In this document: one piece after another, positions 63,401-64,000 of the stretch
Position numbering within the stretch: position 1 is the first letter of the stretch
Layout of the letters: each line of letters opens with the position of its first letter
NCBI GenBank assembly: GCA_023846275.1
Contig: CM043874.1
Coordinates: 24,401,630 to 24,465,629 of the forward strand
Source: Vanilla planifolia
Taxonomy: Eukaryota > Streptophyta > Magnoliopsida > Asparagales > Orchidaceae
Direction of reading: 5' to 3'
DNA length: 64,000 bases
Position numbers and translations under genes: made by a program
The notes under the pieces: generated by a model
The model's input: the letters and a program-made list of their open reading frames with translations, nothing else
Told to the model about the DNA's origin: nothing
The model's database searches: none

Positions 63401-64000
63401 ATAAATATCTTTTATGGTTTCATATAATTGCAAGTATATTTAGAGTTGGAAAACATGAGTAGAACACAAATCTTAGAAAACAATTCTTGATAAAGACATA
63501 AATTAGTAAAATATAAATAAACATTCAATGGTTGGATATTTTGAAAAATATAAAATTAGCAAAGCAAACATCTATAAAAAATTGCCAAAATTTGAAAGAA
63601 GAAAACCAAAAATATTACCTTCAAGAGAAACGTGCATTAAAAAACATGATAAACAAAATGTTATTCACAAAATAGGATTTTTAGTCATGATAAATAAGTA
63701 TTTTTTCTTAAACCTTTCAATAAAGGTTAACAATATGATAAATTAGGCAATATTAGTAACTCAAGTTAGAACATCTTCGAGTATTTAGGGAATGAAGGAA
63801 TATTTGTGGCAATGATAAATAATAAACATGTACAATTGAGCATATGTGTTTTCATACCCAAAAAGGATGGACTAAAACACCTCTGGATTACAACAAGAAT
63901 TACTTTTAAGAATATATAGATTTGCATTAGTTGTAGAGTTCTAACCAGCCAAACTGAAGATGTGATGTCATCGTAATGTTTTTTATTGATGATAATTTTT
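60457..64000. other. VARICOSE upstream intron or flank; no exon recognised
   Basis: AT-rich sequence with no recognisable WD40 or VARICOSE exon on the minus strand. Short plus-strand frames near 60865-61213 and 62686-62871 are not supported by any family resemblance. Confidence 0.4.

Overview
This window is AT-rich nuclear DNA from a flowering plant. It has spliced genes with GT-AG introns, plant-type LTR retrotransposons, a plant L1-type LINE and many TA/TG microsatellites. The species cannot be read from the sequence. There is no sign of a prokaryotic or organellar origin, and no tRNA, rRNA or CRISPR array was seen.

Only three cellular genes can be supported. (1) Minus strand, left edge: the first two coding exons of a THO3/TEX1 WD40 protein (THO/TREX mRNA-export complex); the rest lies outside the window. 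(2) Plus strand, 32981-46693: a complete seven-coding-exon gene for the SNAPc subunit SNAP43/SNAPC1 (snRNA-gene transcription), 274 residues, spread over 13.7 kb because two introns (5.6 and 6.8 kb) hold repeats and dead retroelements. (3) Minus strand, 58372-60456: the last six coding exons (419 residues plus stop) of a VARICOSE/EDC4 mRNA-decapping scaffold, including an apparent GC-AG intron; its 5' part lies beyond 64000 or is missing. All three act in RNA metabolism, but they have separate promoters and nothing shows that they are co-regulated.

The rest is mostly a graveyard of retroelements. Region by region: 2623-3180, a 5'-truncated LINE with a perfect 15-bp target duplication and poly(A) tail; 4297-5785, a minus-strand chromovirus LTR; 6706-8835, a doubtful LTR-like block; 11884-14998, a GC-richer 3.1-kb solo LTR with TSD AAAAC and two internal minisatellites; 18105-20214, a second, less certain solo LTR with four-fold repeats; 20909-27794, a full-length but decayed Ty3/gypsy chromovirus with both LTRs, PBS, PPT and a near-perfect TSD; 28100-28790, a Ty3/gypsy gag-protease relic; 42000-43135, a Tat/Athila-like relic inside the last SNAPC1 intron; 43320-44940, a probable minus-strand copia (SIRE-like) LTR; 49632-52480, a relative of the 20.9-kb chromovirus in which about 1 kb of pol is inverted; and 52481-53700, a probable plus-strand SIRE-like copia LTR.

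No new enzymatic or defence system was found. The observations most worth following are the inverted chromovirus with a 16-bp inverted repeat at its junctions, the solo LTRs with internal minisatellites, the GC-AG intron in the VARICOSE gene, the poly(T)-only insertion flanked by 12-bp direct repeats, and an exact 361-bp-period tandem duplication in a SNAPC1 intron.
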